NCBI RefSeq assembly: GCF_004211955.1
Contig: NZ_RHJI01000019.1
Coordinates: forward strand, 124,001 to 188,000
DNA: 64,000 nt
Direction of reading: 5' to 3'
From: Escherichia sp. E1V33
Lineage (GTDB): Bacteria > Pseudomonadota > Gammaproteobacteria > Enterobacterales > Enterobacteriaceae
The notes under the pieces were generated by a model that worked only from the letters and a program-made list of their open reading frames with translations, was not told where the DNA came from and did no database searches. A program made the translations under genes and the position numbers. Positions 19,083 to 29,613 of this stretch are shown one piece after another; position 1 is the first letter of the stretch; every line of letters starts with the position of its first letter.

Positions 19083-20342
19083 TCAACCAATCCCCATGCT
19101 TTCAGCCAGTGCTTCCAGCGCCTGTTCAAAACACGCCAGCGGTGCCCGCACAGTGCCTGCGCCAATCTGCCCGATCCCCGCCTCTTTATGGGCGATACCG
19201 GTATTGATGAGTGGCGTAATGCCGGTTTCTACCACGCGACGAATGTCCAGTCCCAGGCACGCACCCTGGAAATCCCAGCCGGGGATCTGCAACTGCATAT
19301 TGCGTTCAAGGAAGATTTCCGCCATCTCTTCAGATACCGCTCTGGCTGCTTCCATGCCACCCGCACCGACAAAGCGCGTTACGCCAGGTGCTGCGATCAT
19401 TGCCGCACCACCGATACCAAAGGTTTCGGTAATCGCGCTATCGCCCATATCCGGGTTCGCCTGCTCCTGCGAGAAGCCGGTGAAAAACAGACCTTGCGGA
19501 GTGTTTACAGGCGCAGTAAACCAGCGTTCGCCCAGCCCGCTTACCCGAATCCCGAACATATTGCCGTTGCGGGTCATTGCCGTGACGATGCTGCCTGCGC
19601 GGATCATCGCGCCAGCATCCATCGCCGCCTTGCAGTAAGCCATCGCGAGGTTGAGGAAGAACTGATCGGTCACGCTGAGGAAATCCATCACTTCCGCGAT
19701 GTGCTGTTTATCATGATCGAGGCGAGCAATTTGTGGGGCCAGCGCACGCATTAACAGTGCTGAGGAAGCAATATTGCGTTGATGGAACTCATCGCCCATG
19801 GTAATGCCCTGCGCCATCATCGCCGTGAGATCGATACCGCGCTCCATGCGCCCCAGCGCCGCGCTTAATACTGGCATTAACACATCGCGCATCCAGCGAT
19901 GGCGAGTCAGGACATCTTCGCCGTAAGCGCCAAAACGCATCACTTTGCCGATACCTTCGTTGAGGTTGCAGTACGCCCGGTTGCCGTCGGTCACATTCTC
20001 GACCACCAGCATCGGCATACTGGCAGAAGTAATGCCGCCCATTGGCCCGACGGCATTCACATGGTGACAAGGAATGAAGTTCACTTCCCCCTGCTCCAGT
20101 ATTGCCAGCGCCTGCGCTTCATCTTTCGCCCAACCTTCCAACAGACATGCGCCCACGCACGCCCCTTTCATGGGTCCGGTCATCTCCTGCCAGCGCATTG
20201 GCGGCCCGGCGTGAAGCAGTGTTTTGCCCTGGTTTAGTTCGCTGATAAGTAAAGAAGCCGGTTGCACATCCAGCCAGTGTGGACGAGCGCGACGAATTTG
20301 TTCGATAACCGCAGCATTGGCTTGCGCCACTGATGTAAACAT
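19083..20342 (-). CDS. ylbE: YlbE, DUF1116 subunit of the oxamate carbamoyltransferase set, intact
   Basis: A 419-residue DUF1116 protein, continuous here. As I recall, the K-12 MG1655 copy is annotated as split by a frameshift, so this strain would carry the functional form. Conserved stretches include [48 protein letters not shown] and [12 protein letters not shown]. It sits between fdrA (9-bp gap) and ylbF in the carbamoyltransferase operon. Confidence 0.9.
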   Translation of the reverse strand: MFTSVAQANAAVIEQIRRARPHWLDVQPASLLISELNQGKTLLHAGPPMRWQEMTGPMKGACVGACLLEGWAKDEAQALAILEQGEVNFIPCHHVNAVGPMGGITSASMPMLVVENVTDGNRAYCNLNEGIGKVMRFGAYGEDVLTRHRWMRDVLMPVLSAALGRMERGIDLTAMMAQGITMGDEFHQRNIASSALLMRALAPQIARLDHDKQHIAEVMDFLSVTDQFFLNLAMAYCKAAMDAGAMIRAGSIVTAMTRNGNMFGIRVSGLGERWFTAPVNTPQGLFFTGFSQEQANPDMGDSAITETFGIGGAAMIAAPGVTRFVGAGGMEAARAVSEEMAEIFLERNMQLQIPGWDFQGACLGLDIRRVVETGITPLINTGIAHKEAGIGQIGAGTVRAPLACFEQALEALAESMGIG

Positions 20343-20351
20343 GGGAACCCC

Positions 20352-22019
20352 TTATTGCAAACGTTCTAATAAACGAGCCAGTTTTTTATTGCCGCCAGCG
20401 ACTGGCGCCCATTGGTAATGCACTACCGGTTTGCTGGCGCTTTGTAGCTCCAGCGCAAAGCTGCGTAACCCGATGTTAATCACGGCGACGTTTTCCAGTA
20501 ATGACGGTGTGTGTTGCTGTGTGGCAGGCGAGAGCGGATGAATTAACGCCGCTGCCAGCAATGTGGCTTCCGGCAGCGAACTCACTACCGCGATCCCCGC
20601 ATCTTCCAGCGTGGCGATTTGTTGCGAGCGGCATTGCGGGTCACGTTCGGTGCCTGTCACCGTGGCAATGGCATACAGCGGTTGGCTGTCTGAACGCGCG
20701 GCACAGGCTTTTTGCCAGGCGCTCACCAACGAGGCGGCAGGATCGGCGGTCGCGCCGAAGCCAATCACGACATCAAGTAGCAATACGCGCACTGACGGTT
20801 TAGCGCCGAGATCGGCAATTAACTGGTTGCGTAAGGTTGGGTCGATCATCGGATGGGGACGCCCGACGGTGTAGAAATCATCGCCGAGGTCAATAATCTG
20901 GTGGCCATCGGCGTCCAGCATCATGCCGTGATGATGGGCATCATCGGCTTCCGCGCCAAGGTGTCCGGCAAGTAATCCCGCCGCTTCGGCAGCCAGCGTA
21001 CCGCCGGTATACAAACCGCAAATAAATCCGCTGCTGGCAGGCGTTATCGCGTTACGTCGCGCCGTAACGCGTGAAAGCAGGCAAGCCAGGCCTGCGGCCT
21101 CATCCAGCGAGGAGGCAAACCAGACATTCTCGTCGCGGGCCACCGCCGGGGTATAACCTAAAAACAGCGCCACCGTCGGTTTGCCGGTTGCTTTCATGGC
21201 ATTAACAATTTTCAGACGCACAGCTTCGGCAGGTGGTTTTGAAACAAATGCCAGCACTTCGCTTTTCTCGTCTGCACTGAGCATTTCCAGCGCTGTTAGC
21301 GCACTGATGCCGCCCACTTCACGGCTGAGGTCGCGCCCGCCAAGGCCAATCGCGTGAGTAATTCCCTCCCCTGCCAGCGCAATCTGCGAGCACAGCTCCT
21401 GAATCCCGGTACCGGAAGCGCCAATGACGCCAATGTTGCCTTCCGGCATCACGTTAGCAAAAGCCAGCGGCGTGGCGGCGATCATCGACGTACCGCAGTC
21501 CGGCCCCATCACCAGCAAACCTTTTTCCCGAGCGCGGGTTTTAAGTTGGATTTCATCTTCCAGCGTGACATTATCGGAGAACATCATCACATTGAGGTTG
21601 CGATCCAGCGCCTGGTTCGCCAGCTCCGCCGCATACTCGCCAGCCACTGAAATCAGCGCCAGATTGGCATCGGGTAATTTCTGACAGGCACTGTCCCAGC
21701 GACGCACCTGCGTCAACGCCTGGCTGCTGCCTGACCCCTGCGCCAGTTGTTTTAGCGCCTCTTCAAGCTGCTGCATAATCGCCTGCGCGATCCCCGCATC
21801 CGCCGCTTCGCTACGAATTGCCACGCAAATATCGTTCGGCGTGGCGTTATTAAAATCGTCATGCCAGAAACCTGTGGTATCTAATAACGCTTTATTGGCG
21901 GGCGTACCCATCATTACGGAAACATCATCAACATTTTCTGATTCGCTGAGTTTTCGTGAAATAATCATTAAACTGACCGAATCCTGAAAACACCCTTTTT
22001 TAATAAAGGCGTGGATCAT
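20352..22019 (-). CDS. fdrA: FdrA, acyl-CoA-synthetase-like subunit of oxalurate metabolism
   Basis: A 555-residue protein with two CoA-ligase-like modules related to succinyl-CoA synthetase. GVIGASGTGIQELCSQIA (about 197-214) and the conserved GGRDLSREVGG (about 224-234) form the nucleotide/CoA-type fold, and GPDCGTSM lies just before. It is named for multicopy suppression of FtsH defects and is now linked to oxamate carbamoyltransferase activity with YlbE and YlbF. It is first in its operon and divergent from allD across a 316-bp control region. Confidence 0.92.
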   Translation of the reverse strand: MIHAFIKKGCFQDSVSLMIISRKLSESENVDDVSVMMGTPANKALLDTTGFWHDDFNNATPNDICVAIRSEAADAGIAQAIMQQLEEALKQLAQGSGSSQALTQVRRWDSACQKLPDANLALISVAGEYAAELANQALDRNLNVMMFSDNVTLEDEIQLKTRAREKGLLVMGPDCGTSMIAATPLAFANVMPEGNIGVIGASGTGIQELCSQIALAGEGITHAIGLGGRDLSREVGGISALTALEMLSADEKSEVLAFVSKPPAEAVRLKIVNAMKATGKPTVALFLGYTPAVARDENVWFASSLDEAAGLACLLSRVTARRNAITPASSGFICGLYTGGTLAAEAAGLLAGHLGAEADDAHHHGMMLDADGHQIIDLGDDFYTVGRPHPMIDPTLRNQLIADLGAKPSVRVLLLDVVIGFGATADPAASLVSAWQKACAARSDSQPLYAIATVTGTERDPQCRSQQIATLEDAGIAVVSSLPEATLLAAALIHPLSPATQQHTPSLLENVAVINIGLRSFALELQSASKPVVHYQWAPVAGGNKKLARLLERLQ

Positions 22020-22186
22020 AACAACTCCTTAAAAATTGCACCCATGGCAATTGCACGAGCAGTGTTAATGTGGCGATTACGGTATCGATGACAACGAGTA
22101 AATAAGGTGATGAATATCACACAGGGATTATTAACAAAAGAATTCAAATAACCGCCATGCTATTACGTGTTATTTTTTAATAAGCG

Positions 22187-22204
22187 TGGTTGTTTTAAAA
22201 ACCA
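22187..22204. promoter_or_regulatory. Candidate AllS operator in the fdrA-allD control region
   Basis: The 316 bp between fdrA and allD (22020-22335) hold no gene. TGGTTGTTTTAAAAACCA is an imperfect inverted repeat (arms TGGTT/AACCA) near the centre. AllS is known to activate the allDCE operon from this region, and an LTTR-type dyad fits, but I assign the exact site only by symmetry. Confidence 0.4.
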
Positions 22205-22335
22205 GGTTAAAAGCGAGCGGATTATCAAATAAATTCTAACTATATTTTTTTGCCTGTCTGGATCACATAATCCAGATATTTTCCCTGTATGTTAATTGCA
22301 GTCATGCTTCACACCGTCGTTAAAAAGGAAGACAG

Positions 22336-23385
22336 ATGAAAATCAGTCGGGAAACACTCCACCAGCTAATCGAGAATAAACTCTGCCAGGCTGGGTTAAA
22401 ACGTGAGCACGCTGCAACCGTGGCTGAAGTATTGGTTTACGCCGATGCCAGAGGGATCCACTCTCATGGCGCGGTGCGCGTGGAATACTACGCGGAACGC
22501 ATTTCAAAAGGCGGCACCAACCGCGAACCGGAGTTTCGTCTTGAGGAAACCGGGCCGTGCTCGGCAATTTTACATGCCGACAATGCCGCCGGACAGGTCG
22601 CGGCGAAAATGGGTATGGAACATGCCATCAAAACCGCCCAGCAAAATGGCGTTGCGGTGGTCGGTATCAGCCGGATGGGTCACAGCGGCGCAATCTCTTA
22701 TTTTGTGCAGCAGGCAGCCCGCGCCGGATTAATTGGCATTTCGATGTGCCAGTCCGATCCGATGGTGGTGCCGTTTGGCGGCGCGGAAATTTACTACGGT
22801 ACTAACCCACTGGCCTTTGCCGCGCCGGGAGAAGGCGACGAGATCCTTACCTTTGATATGGCGACTACCGTACAGGCATGGGGAAAAGTGCTCGACGCCC
22901 GCTCGCGTAATATGTCTATCCCGGATACCTGGGCGGTCGATAAAAACGGTGCACCAACAACCGATCCGTTCGCGGTACATGCTCTGCTCCCCGCCGCTGG
23001 GCCGAAAGGGTATGGCCTGATGATGATGATTGACGTCCTCTCAGGCGTCTTACTCGGCTTACCGTTCGGGCGACAGGTTAGTTCGATGTATGACGATTTA
23101 CACGCCGGGCGTAATTTGGGGCAATTACATGTAGTTATTAACCCGAACTTTTTCTCCTCCAGCGAATTATTCCGTCAACATCTTAGCCAGACCATGCGCG
23201 AATTAAATGCCATTACCCCCGCGCCCGGTTTTAATCAGGTTTATTATCCGGGGCAAGATCAGGATATTAAACAACGCAAAGCCGCCGTCGAAGGCATCGA
23301 AATTGTTGATGATATTTACCAGTATTTAATTTCCGACGCGCTTTATAACACGTCATACGAAACGAAAAATCCCTTTGCGCAATAA
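22336..23385 (+). CDS. allD: AllD, ureidoglycolate dehydrogenase
   Basis: A 349-residue enzyme of the LDH2/MDH2 oxidoreductase family, which does not use a Rossmann fold. Family features are ARGIHSHGAVRVEYY (about 38-52, catalytic His), GISRMGHSGAISYF (about 110-123), GTNPLAFAAPG (about 155-165) and GPKGYGLMMMIDVLSG (about 222-237). It oxidises ureidoglycolate to oxalurate with NAD. The RBS AAGGAAGA precedes the ATG. It is first of allD-allC-allE, feeding oxalurate to the divergent fdrA operon. Confidence 0.96.
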   Translation: MKISRETLHQLIENKLCQAGLKREHAATVAEVLVYADARGIHSHGAVRVEYYAERISKGGTNREPEFRLEETGPCSAILHADNAAGQVAAKMGMEHAIKTAQQNGVAVVGISRMGHSGAISYFVQQAARAGLIGISMCQSDPMVVPFGGAEIYYGTNPLAFAAPGEGDEILTFDMATTVQAWGKVLDARSRNMSIPDTWAVDKNGAPTTDPFAVHALLPAAGPKGYGLMMMIDVLSGVLLGLPFGRQVSSMYDDLHAGRNLGQLHVVINPNFFSSSELFRQHLSQTMRELNAITPAPGFNQVYYPGQDQDIKQRKAAVEGIEIVDDIYQYLISDALYNTSYETKNPFAQ

Positions 23386-23406
23386 TTATTGAGACAGGAC
23401 TTTCTT

Positions 23407-24642
23407 ATGATTACACATTTTCGCCAAGCCATAGAAGAAACGCTGCCCTGGCTTTCCTCTTTTGGCGCTGACCCAGCGGGTGGGATGACCCGTTTACTTT
23501 ATTCGCCGGAATGGCTGGAAACCCAGCAGCAATTTAAAAAAAGAATGGCAGCAAGCGGGCTGGAAACACGTTTCGATGAAGTGGGGAATTTATACGGTCG
23601 CCTGAATGGCACCGAATATCCACAGGAAGTGGTTCTGAGCGGTTCGCATATCGATACCGTGGTTAACGGCGGTAACCTCGACGGGCAATTCGGCGCGCTG
23701 GCGGCCTGGCTGGCAATTGACTGGCTGAAAACGCAATACGGCGCGCCGCTACGTACGGTCGAAGTGGTGGCGATGGCGGAAGAAGAAGGCAGCCGCTTCC
23801 CGTATGTCTTCTGGGGCAGTAAAAATATCTTTGGACTGGCGAATCCTGACGACGTGCGGAATATCTGTGATGCCAAAGGAAATAGTTTTGTCGATGCGAT
23901 GAAGGCTTGCGGATTTACTCTGCCGGACGCCCCGCTAACTCCGCGTCAGGATATTAAAGCCTTTGTCGAACTGCATATCGAACAGGGCTGTGTGCTGGAA
24001 AGTAATGGGCAATCAATTGGCGTGGTGAATGCAATTGTCGGGCAACGTCGCTATACGGTGACGCTGAACGGCGAATCAAACCATGCAGGCACCACGCCGA
24101 TGGGTTATCGTCGTGATACGGTTTACGCTTTCAGTCGCATTTGCCATCAGTCGATCGAAAAAGCGAAAAAGATGGGCGATCCGCTGGTTCTGACCTTTGG
24201 GAAAGTGGAGCCGCGCCCGAATACGGTGAATGTGGTGCCGGGTAAAACCACGTTCACCATTGATTGTCGTCATACCGACGCCGCCGTGCTGCGTGATTTC
24301 ACCCAACAGTTAGAAAACGACATGCGGGCGATTTGCGATGAAATGGACATTGGTATTGATATCGATTTATGGATGGACGAAGAACCCGTGCCGATGAATA
24401 AGGACCTGGTCGCCACCCTGACAGAATTGTGTGAAAGTGAAAAACTGAATTACCGGGTGATGCACAGTGGTGCCGGGCACGACGCGCAAATTTTCGCGCC
24501 TCGCGTACCAACCTGCATGATTTTTATCCCCAGCATCAACGGGATCAGCCATAACCCGGCGGAACGCACCAATATTACCGACCTTGCCGAAGGGGTCAAA
24601 ACGTTGGCACTCATGCTTTATCAACTTGCCTGGCAGAAATAA
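23407..24642 (+). CDS. allC: AllC, allantoate amidohydrolase
   Basis: A 411-residue M20-family amidohydrolase. The ATG at 23407 (MITHFRQ) gives the family length; an upstream in-frame start has no ribosome site. Metal ligands are in GSHIDTVVNGGNLDG (about 79-93), AEEEGSRFP (about 125-133), ELHIEQG (about 189-195) and a late His in SGAGHDAQ. HAGTTPM (about 226-232) is the dimerisation and substrate loop. It hydrolyses allantoate to ureidoglycine, ammonia and CO2. Confidence 0.96.
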   Translation: MITHFRQAIEETLPWLSSFGADPAGGMTRLLYSPEWLETQQQFKKRMAASGLETRFDEVGNLYGRLNGTEYPQEVVLSGSHIDTVVNGGNLDGQFGALAAWLAIDWLKTQYGAPLRTVEVVAMAEEEGSRFPYVFWGSKNIFGLANPDDVRNICDAKGNSFVDAMKACGFTLPDAPLTPRQDIKAFVELHIEQGCVLESNGQSIGVVNAIVGQRRYTVTLNGESNHAGTTPMGYRRDTVYAFSRICHQSIEKAKKMGDPLVLTFGKVEPRPNTVNVVPGKTTFTIDCRHTDAAVLRDFTQQLENDMRAICDEMDIGIDIDLWMDEEPVPMNKDLVATLTELCESEKLNYRVMHSGAGHDAQIFAPRVPTCMIFIPSINGISHNPAERTNITDLAEGVKTLALMLYQLAWQK

Positions 24643-24652
24643 GGAGTCATAA

Positions 24653-25438
24653 ATGGGATATTTAAATAACGTCACCGGTTACCGCGATGATTTACTGGCT
24701 AACCGTGCGATTGTGAAACACGGTAATTTCGCACTGTTAACACCAGACGGTCTGGTAAAAAATATTATTCCGGGCTTTGAAAATTGTGACGCGACAATCC
24801 TCTCCACGCCAAAGCTGGGTGCCTCTTTTGTTGATTATCTGGTCACACTGCATCAAAACGGCGGCAACCAACAGGGCTTCGGTGGCGAAGGCATTGAAAC
24901 GTTCCTGTATGTGATCTCTGGAAATATCACTGCCAAAGCCGAAGGCAAAACATTTTCCTTAAGCGAAGGTGGATATCTTTATTGCCCGCCTGGCTCCTTA
25001 ATGACGTTTGTTAACGCCCAGGCCGAAGACAGCCAAATCTTTTTATATAAGCGCCGCTATGTTCCGGTAGAAGGCTATGCACCGTGGCTGGTTTCTGGCA
25101 ATGCCAGCGAACTGGAACGCATTCACTATGAAGGTATGGACGATGTTATTCTGCTGGATTTTCTGCCCAAAGAGTTAGGTTTTGATATGAACATGCATAT
25201 CCTCTCTTTTGCGCCAGGTGCCAGCCACGGTTATATCGAAACACACGTTCAGGAACATGGTGCCTATATTCTTTCCGGTCAGGGGGTTTATAACCTCGAC
25301 AATAACTGGATCCCGGTGAAAAAAGGCGATTACATCTTTATGGGCGCTTATTCCTTACAGGCCGGTTATGGCGTAGGGCGTGGTGAAGCGTTCAGCTATA
25401 TTTACTCGAAAGATTGCAACCGCGACGTAGAGATTTAA
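24653..25438 (+). CDS. allE: AllE, (S)-ureidoglycine aminohydrolase
   Basis: A 261-residue bicupin (formerly YlbA). The N-terminal cupin carries EGIETFLYVISG (about 80-91). The C-terminal cupin holds the manganese site in HILSFAPGASHGYIETHVQEHGAYILSG (about 182-209; His, Glu, His and a Gln/His set). It releases ammonia from ureidoglycine to give ureidoglycolate, the substrate of AllD and AllA. It lies 10 bp after allC, with GGAGTC before the ATG, and is followed by a strong terminator. Confidence 0.96.
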   Translation: MGYLNNVTGYRDDLLANRAIVKHGNFALLTPDGLVKNIIPGFENCDATILSTPKLGASFVDYLVTLHQNGGNQQGFGGEGIETFLYVISGNITAKAEGKTFSLSEGGYLYCPPGSLMTFVNAQAEDSQIFLYKRRYVPVEGYAPWLVSGNASELERIHYEGMDDVILLDFLPKELGFDMNMHILSFAPGASHGYIETHVQEHGAYILSGQGVYNLDNNWIPVKKGDYIFMGAYSLQAGYGVGRGEAFSYIYSKDCNRDVEI

Positions 25439-25480
25439 GTCATACCACTCGCCTGATTATTTTTAGCTATGTTGGATTTT

Positions 25481-25507
25481 GCCACGGTTTATACCGTGGC
25501 TTTTTTT
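25481..25507 (+). terminator. Terminator of allDCE
   Basis: The hairpin GCCACGGTTTATACCGTGGC is followed directly by seven T. Confidence 0.95.
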
Positions 25508-25511
25508 GTAA

Positions 25512-25621
25512 CATTGCCTGATACGCTTCGCTTATCAGGCCTACATGATCTCTGCAATATATAGAATTTGCGCGATTTTCAGGAAGGATATAGTGCTCAT
25601 GCAGCATCCGGCATGAGCACT
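25512..25621. repeat. REP unit and inverted repeat between allE and glxK
   Basis: GCCTGATACGCTTCGCTTAT begins a REP palindrome at about 25515-25542. At 25592-25621, AGTGCTCATGC and GCATGAGCACT form an 11-bp perfect inverted repeat around AGCATCCG. Both lie between convergent operons. Confidence 0.75.
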
Positions 25622-25665
25622 GCGCTCTTATACGAAATAAATAGCATCCGCTTTAAAGGCAAGAG

Positions 25666-26811
25666 TCAGTTTTTAATTCCCTGACCTATTTTAATGGCGC
25701 AGGCAATATTTCGCGCGCTGTTGAAGAGATTGGTTTCACCGCTGGCGAGCACTTCGGCTAAAGGTGCCAGACGAGGCAAAATGCTGAATACCGCGTCAAT
25801 GCCGTACTGTTGCACCACTTCCACGCCATCACCCAATACGCCAGCAATCCCAATCACCGGTACATTAAACTGCTTCGCCACCGACGCAACGCCCAGCGGC
25901 GCTTTACCGCCTGCCGTTTGCGAGTCGATGCGCCCTTCCCCGGTGATCACCAGCGCCGCGCCCTGCACCGCCTGCTCCAGGTTGACCGCCCGCAGTACAA
26001 TCTCAATACCCGGTTTAATATCCGCATTGAGAAATACCGCCGCCGCAATACCCATACCGCCCGCAGCGCCGCCGCCCGCCATCTGGCAGACGTTGATTTC
26101 AGTTTGCTGTTGTAAAACACGGGCGTAATTTTGCAGCCCCTGTTCCAGCTCTTCGACCATTTCCGGCGTTGCCCCTTTTTGCGGGCCAAACACCGCCGCC
26201 GCGCCGCGTGCCCCTACCAGCGGGTTATCAACGTCACATGCTACTTCAATATGGCAGTTCGCCAGACGCGGATCGCATTCATCCATCTCAATGCTTGCCA
26301 CGCGCGCTAAATTGCCGCCGTTAGCCACCAGCACCTGACCGTCGGCATCAAGGAAACGCACACCGAGCGCCTGCGCCATGCCCATACCGCCGTCGACCGT
26401 CGCACTGCCGCCAATGCCGAGAATAATATGGCGAATGCCGTTATCCAGCGCATGACGAATTAACTCCCCCGTACCAAAACTGGAGGCCAGCAACGGATTA
26501 CGCTTTTCAGGCGCGACCAGCATCAGGCCACTTGCTGCCGCCATCTCAATCACCGCCGTTTTCCCGTCGCCGGTAAGGCCATAAAAAGCATTCACTTTTT
26601 CGCCCATCGGCCCGCAGACTTCAAGCGTCACGATGTTGCCGCCCGTCGCGGCGACCATCGCATCCACCGTCCCTTCGCCGCCATCCGCTATCGGCAAACA
26701 GATATAGTTCGCATCGGGAAAGAGGGTCGAAAACCCGGCTTTAATTGCCTGACAACATTTTTCTGCACTTAAGCTCTCTTTAAAAGAGTCTGGCGCAATG
26801 ACAATCTTCAT
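25666..26811 (-). CDS. glxK: GlxK, glycerate 2-kinase
   Basis: A 381-residue glycerate kinase of the GarK/GlxK family. I use the ATG complementary to 26809-26811 ([16 protein letters not shown]), two codons inside the longest frame. Motifs are the N-terminal [20 protein letters not shown] (about 42-53), [20 protein letters not shown] (about 128-147) and [15 protein letters not shown] (about 282-296). It phosphorylates D-glycerate from GlxR to 2-phosphoglycerate, entering glycolysis. It is last of the gcl-to-glxK run and lies 21 bp after ybbY. Confidence 0.95.
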   Translation of the reverse strand: MKIVIAPDSFKESLSAEKCCQAIKAGFSTLFPDANYICLPIADGGEGTVDAMVAATGGNIVTLEVCGPMGEKVNAFYGLTGDGKTAVIEMAAASGLMLVAPEKRNPLLASSFGTGELIRHALDNGIRHIILGIGGSATVDGGMGMAQALGVRFLDADGQVLVANGGNLARVASIEMDECDPRLANCHIEVACDVDNPLVGARGAAAVFGPQKGATPEMVEELEQGLQNYARVLQQQTEINVCQMAGGGAAGGMGIAAAVFLNADIKPGIEIVLRAVNLEQAVQGAALVITGEGRIDSQTAGGKAPLGVASVAKQFNVPVIGIAGVLGDGVEVVQQYGIDAVFSILPRLAPLAEVLASGETNLFNSARNIACAIKIGQGIKN

Positions 26812-26832
26812 TATCAATCCTTTTTCAACAAA

Positions 26833-28134
26833 TTATTCGATGCGTTCCCACGGAATAAGGTTATCCATAAGAACAGCCAGTAAAATCCCGACCAATAAGC
26901 CGTTACTGAGCAGAGGACGAAGCGTTAATGGAAGGTCTTGCAGATACACAGGCGGTAATGCCATTAAAAATATGCCGACAAATAACGGCAATGCGAGTCG
27001 ATAAATATTGCGAGCGGTAAACGTTATTTGCTGGCTAAACACCAGCGCGGAAAAGAGTAAAGGCAGATAAGAAACCAGCATGACCGCACTACTCACGGGT
27101 AAAGGGATACTGCAAAACAGTCGCGTGAGTGCCGGAACCAGCGCCACCAGCAGGCAAATAACGCTGCCATAAATAAACGAACGCCGCGTGTAATCGCCAG
27201 TCTGGGTTAATAAACCAATGGATGAAACAAACGGTGAAAATGGAATTACTGCCAGCGGCACGGTTATCAGTGTCATAAATCCGGTCGCCACAAAGCTGCG
27301 ACTATAACGCGTATTCCCCGCGCCCTGCTGCGGATAAAAAACATCCGTGCCCCGAATCGCACCGTAGGTATTGCTGATATTTACCAGACCTGTAATCACC
27401 GCCGTCAAAATAATCCCCGGCGACAAAGCACCGCCACTGCCGAGCGGGAACCACTGCCAGTGCAACTCACCGGAGAGCGAATGCGAAGAAGGAAAGCAAA
27501 AGTACCACAACAACCAGCCGGTTATCGTACCGACCAGCAGGCCATAACGGGCAAAACGTTGCGGCAGAAAGATAATCATCGCCAGTACCAGGCACATCAC
27601 CGCCACCGAGAGCGCGAACGGTGGTAACTGAATTTTAAAATTTGGGTCGGCTATGCCAAACGGTAGCCCGAGCATACCTTTGAAAAAGATAGTGGTCAGC
27701 TGCGCGCCCAGCATCAACATAAACAAGACCATCACCGACGGCGTAAATAACCGTGCCAGGCGATGGCCTAATCCGCTAAAACCAATCAACATCGTCAGCA
27801 CGCCGGAGAGCGCAATCCCCACTGCCAGGCTGGTGGCGATATCGTTGATCGGTGTCCCGCGCGATGCTTCGCCAAGGGTGATAGTTAGGATGGTTCCCCA
27901 CCACAGGCCCCCCGGCCCTTCCATAATAGCGCGACGATGGCCACAGAACGCCTGAGCGAAGCAGGCCAGTGCGGTAGCAAGAAAAGCATATTGTGTGAGT
28001 GTAAGCAGGCTACTTTGCGGCAACTGAAAAGCAGAAAGTAGCGTAGGAGGAACCACAACCGTGTTGCAAAAAATAAAGAAAAACCACTGAAATCCTGATA
28101 ACAGGCTTTCGCGGCTAACTGCAAAATTGAACAT
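26833..28134 (-). CDS. ybbY: YbbY, NCS2-family purine/xanthine permease-like protein
   Basis: A 433-residue polytopic membrane protein of the nucleobase/ascorbate transporter family, with about 12-14 hydrophobic helices. GPGGLWWGT and the NTYGAIRGTD segment (about 251-260) correspond to the substrate-site helices. The start is the ATG complementary to 28132-28134. It lies between allB and glxK, so it probably imports a purine or ureide; the substrate is not established to my knowledge. Confidence 0.88.
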   Translation of the reverse strand: MFNFAVSRESLLSGFQWFFFIFCNTVVVPPTLLSAFQLPQSSLLTLTQYAFLATALACFAQAFCGHRRAIMEGPGGLWWGTILTITLGEASRGTPINDIATSLAVGIALSGVLTMLIGFSGLGHRLARLFTPSVMVLFMLMLGAQLTTIFFKGMLGLPFGIADPNFKIQLPPFALSVAVMCLVLAMIIFLPQRFARYGLLVGTITGWLLWYFCFPSSHSLSGELHWQWFPLGSGGALSPGIILTAVITGLVNISNTYGAIRGTDVFYPQQGAGNTRYSRSFVATGFMTLITVPLAVIPFSPFVSSIGLLTQTGDYTRRSFIYGSVICLLVALVPALTRLFCSIPLPVSSAVMLVSYLPLLFSALVFSQQITFTARNIYRLALPLFVGIFLMALPPVYLQDLPLTLRPLLSNGLLVGILLAVLMDNLIPWERIE

Positions 28135-28190
28135 AAACACACCTTAACCGGAGAATGCCCGCCGCAAGGACGGGCATTGCAGGGGCCAGA

Positions 28191-29552
28191 TTACTGCTGA
28201 TGTTTAAGGATAAATTGACCTTTCGGCGCAACAGGGAAGCCCTGTTCGATGTCGTAAATCACATCACCACGTAAGATGGTTTTCGTGATACGCGCGCCAA
28301 TGGTACGGCCAACATACGGGCTGACTTTGTGGCGATATTCCAGATCGTCATTGGTAAGAACATAGCTGCTATTCGGCTGAATGAAGACGAAGTCGGCATC
28401 TTTTCCTGGGGCGATACGGCCTTTTTGCTGCAGACCAAAAATATCTGCTGCGTTAGTCGCCATTAATTTGCCGAACATTGGCAGAGACATTCCGCGTTTC
28501 TGTACCGCTTCATCGAACATCACGTCCATACAGTTTTGCAGACCGGCAATACCGCCCCATGCTTCCATGATGTTGCCGGCTTTCATTTCCGGAGGGCATG
28601 GTGAGTGGTCGGAAACCAGGCAGTCGATTTCACCGTTAAACAGTTTTTCCCACATGCCTTTCTGGTTTTCCAGATCGCGGATCGGCGGTGAACACTTCGC
28701 CAGAGTACCGATTTCTTCGAACTGATCGGTATCCAGTACGAAGTAATGCGGGCAGGATTCACAAGTAACGTCCTGACCTTCCTGACGTGCACGAGTCACT
28801 TCTTCAACGCCTTCCGGGCTGCTGATATGGCAAACGTGCAGACGGCAACCGGCAACTTTCGCCAGATACAGCACGCGGCGAATCGCTTCCACTTCGGTAA
28901 ATACCGGACGCGAAGCCACATAGTCATGGGCAGTTACGCGACCTTCACGTTTCGCTTCTTCGCCCAGTGCGTCACAGATCAGCGCGTTTTCGCAGTGCAC
29001 CAGCACCGGCTGCCCCAGTTCGCCCAGCTTCTGCGCACCTTTGAAGAACTGCCAGTCGTTTACATCACGGAAGTCGTTGTCGATACCGCGATCGCCACAG
29101 GTCGCAACGAAGCATTTGAAGCCGACAACGCCTACTTCATCCAGCTCATGCAGACGGTCGATGTTGTAAGACACCAGGCCACCGAGTTGTGCCGCATCGA
29201 TAGTCAGCTTGCCTTTAGCGGCATCGAACTTCAGTTCAATTGAAGCGCGGTCAACCGTTGCAGGCAGCTGGTTGAGCGGCATTTCGATCATGGTGGTGAT
29301 ACCACCTTTTGCCGCTGCGCGAGTGCCGGTTTCATAACCTTCCCAGTGGCTACGACCCGGTTCAGAAATATGGGTGTGCGCATCAACCATGCCCGGAGAA
29401 ACGACCAGGCCAGACGCATCCATAACTTCTTTTGCATCGCCCAGATCCTGACCGATAGCGGCAATTTTTCCGCCTTTAACGGCGATATCTACAACGCGAG
29501 CTTCGTTTTCTAAAATGACGGTGCCGTTTTTAATAATTAAATCAAAAGACAT
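28191..29552 (-). CDS. allB: AllB, allantoinase
   Basis: A 453-residue cyclic amidohydrolase of the dihydroorotase/allantoinase family. Metal ligands are in [10 protein letters not shown] (about 57-66), the carbamylated Lys in [13 protein letters not shown] (about 143-155), VHCEN (about 185-189), VCHISSPEG (about 241-249) and [11 protein letters not shown] (about 314-324). It opens the hydantoin ring of allantoin to allantoate, the first step before AllC. A GGAG site precedes the ATG. It sits between allP and ybbY and is probably derepressed with gcl. Confidence 0.97.
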   Translation of the reverse strand: MSFDLIIKNGTVILENEARVVDIAVKGGKIAAIGQDLGDAKEVMDASGLVVSPGMVDAHTHISEPGRSHWEGYETGTRAAAKGGITTMIEMPLNQLPATVDRASIELKFDAAKGKLTIDAAQLGGLVSYNIDRLHELDEVGVVGFKCFVATCGDRGIDNDFRDVNDWQFFKGAQKLGELGQPVLVHCENALICDALGEEAKREGRVTAHDYVASRPVFTEVEAIRRVLYLAKVAGCRLHVCHISSPEGVEEVTRARQEGQDVTCESCPHYFVLDTDQFEEIGTLAKCSPPIRDLENQKGMWEKLFNGEIDCLVSDHSPCPPEMKAGNIMEAWGGIAGLQNCMDVMFDEAVQKRGMSLPMFGKLMATNAADIFGLQQKGRIAPGKDADFVFIQPNSSYVLTNDDLEYRHKVSPYVGRTIGARITKTILRGDVIYDIEQGFPVAPKGQFILKHQQ

Positions 29553-29613
29553 AACAAACTCCTTGTAAAATACAGATTGGTTTTTCTAACTCAATTTTGA
29601 ATATCGGGATTAA

